DNA of 23,591 nucleotides. Origin: Deltaproteobacteria bacterium. Lineage in GTDB: Bacteria; Desulfobacterota_B; Binatia; UBA9968. The position numbers and the translations under genes were made by a program. The stretch is from assembly GCA_027297485.1 (NCBI GenBank), contig JAPUHZ010000191.1, forward strand, positions 1 through 23,591, in the 5' to 3' direction. The notes below the pieces were generated by a model. That model saw only the letters and a program-made list of their open reading frames with translations. It was not told the origin of the DNA and searched no databases. Positions 23,349 to 23,591 of the stretch are shown here, in pieces (the stretch's first letter is position 1; each line of letters starts with the position of its first letter).

Positions 23349-23591
23349 ATGAATCCACCAATAATTCGAGACGCAACCACATTTGATATTGACAGGCTTC
23401 AGGAGATTGTCGGGGTGCGGGCCATCCGCCGGCTGCGGCTTTTGGCCCGTAAGCTCCATAAAGAATTCCACGGCAGCGCTACCATTTGGCATATCAACTC
23501 CTCCGGAGTGGGGGGCGGTGTTGCCGATATTCTTAACTTTCTAGTCCCATTCTCTACCGAGCTCGGTGTGCCAACCCAGTGGTTGGTCATT
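23349..23591 (+). CDS. TreT-like GT4 glycosyltransferase (partial, C-terminus outside window)
   Basis: Only the first 81 residues are visible. The segment ATIWHINSSGVGGGVADILNFLVPFSTELGVPTQWLVI matches the N-terminal nucleotide-sugar enzyme signature of trehalose-synthase (TreT)-like GT4 proteins, where IWHxNSTxxGGGVAEIL and a following tryptophan-containing strand are typical. TreT makes trehalose from NDP-glucose and glucose; related proteins have other acceptors, so the substrate is uncertain. ATG 23349 lies 24 bp after ftsZ; the in-frame stop at 23343 rules out a longer start. GAGG sits almost against the ATG, an awkward ribosome site. Co-transcription with ftsZ is plausible. Confidence 0.75.
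   Translation, partial: MNPPIIRDATTFDIDRLQEIVGVRAIRRLRLLARKLHKEFHGSATIWHINSSGVGGGVADILNFLVPFSTELGVPTQWLVI

Overview
The window carries almost a complete dcw (division and cell wall) cluster from a bacterium with meso-diaminopimelate peptidoglycan. Ahead of it lie a small RNA-metabolism group, and a tricarboxylate-transporter operon on the opposite strand. MurE has a DNPR motif, FtsI has a C-terminal PASTA domain, and no ddl lies between murB and ftsQ. Together with a TctABC system, an LVIVD-type protein and a TreT-like glycosyltransferase, this suggests a deep-branching, probably diderm lineage of the Methylomirabilota/NC10, Nitrospirota or Desulfobacterota kind. That placement is a weak inference; I cannot name the organism from sequence alone.

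Layout. Positions 1-2504 (minus strand) hold tctC-tctB-tctA, a tripartite tricarboxylate uptake system; tctA runs off the left edge. Positions 2718-3188 hold a short LVIVD-like ORF that looks internally deleted. Positions 3195-3333 hold a possible promoter and a clear intrinsic terminator. Positions 3354-4910 hold a coiled-coil C4 zinc-ribbon protein, a type I RNase H and the RNase P RNA gene. The P1 helix of that RNA reaches back into the RNase H coding sequence. Positions 4911-5158 are the dcw control region, with a TTGACA-N17-TATAAA promoter followed by 10-bp-phased MraZ boxes.

From 5159 the dcw genes follow on the plus strand: mraZ, a STAS-domain gene, a small unknown ORF, rsmH, ftsL, ftsI, murE, murF, mraY, murD, ftsW, murG, murC, murB, ftsQ, ftsA and ftsZ. 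The window ends inside a TreT-like GT4 glycosyltransferase. Most genes are packed with overlaps or gaps under 70 bp, so this reads as one or a few long transcripts. MurC, MurB, MurD, MurE and MurF build UDP-MurNAc-pentapeptide. MraY and MurG convert it to lipid II. FtsW and FtsI polymerise and cross-link it at the septum. FtsL and FtsQ form part of the divisome scaffold, and FtsA and FtsZ form the membrane-anchored Z-ring.

The least expected structure is a set of five repeat tracts that all keep a 7-nucleotide period but use different unit sequences: two inside the murE reading frame, one between murE and murF, one between murG and murC, and one spanning the ftsQ stop codon. Four of them look like heptamer arms in opposite orientation that could fold back on each other. 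The fifth is five perfect copies of CTCGAAA inside murE.
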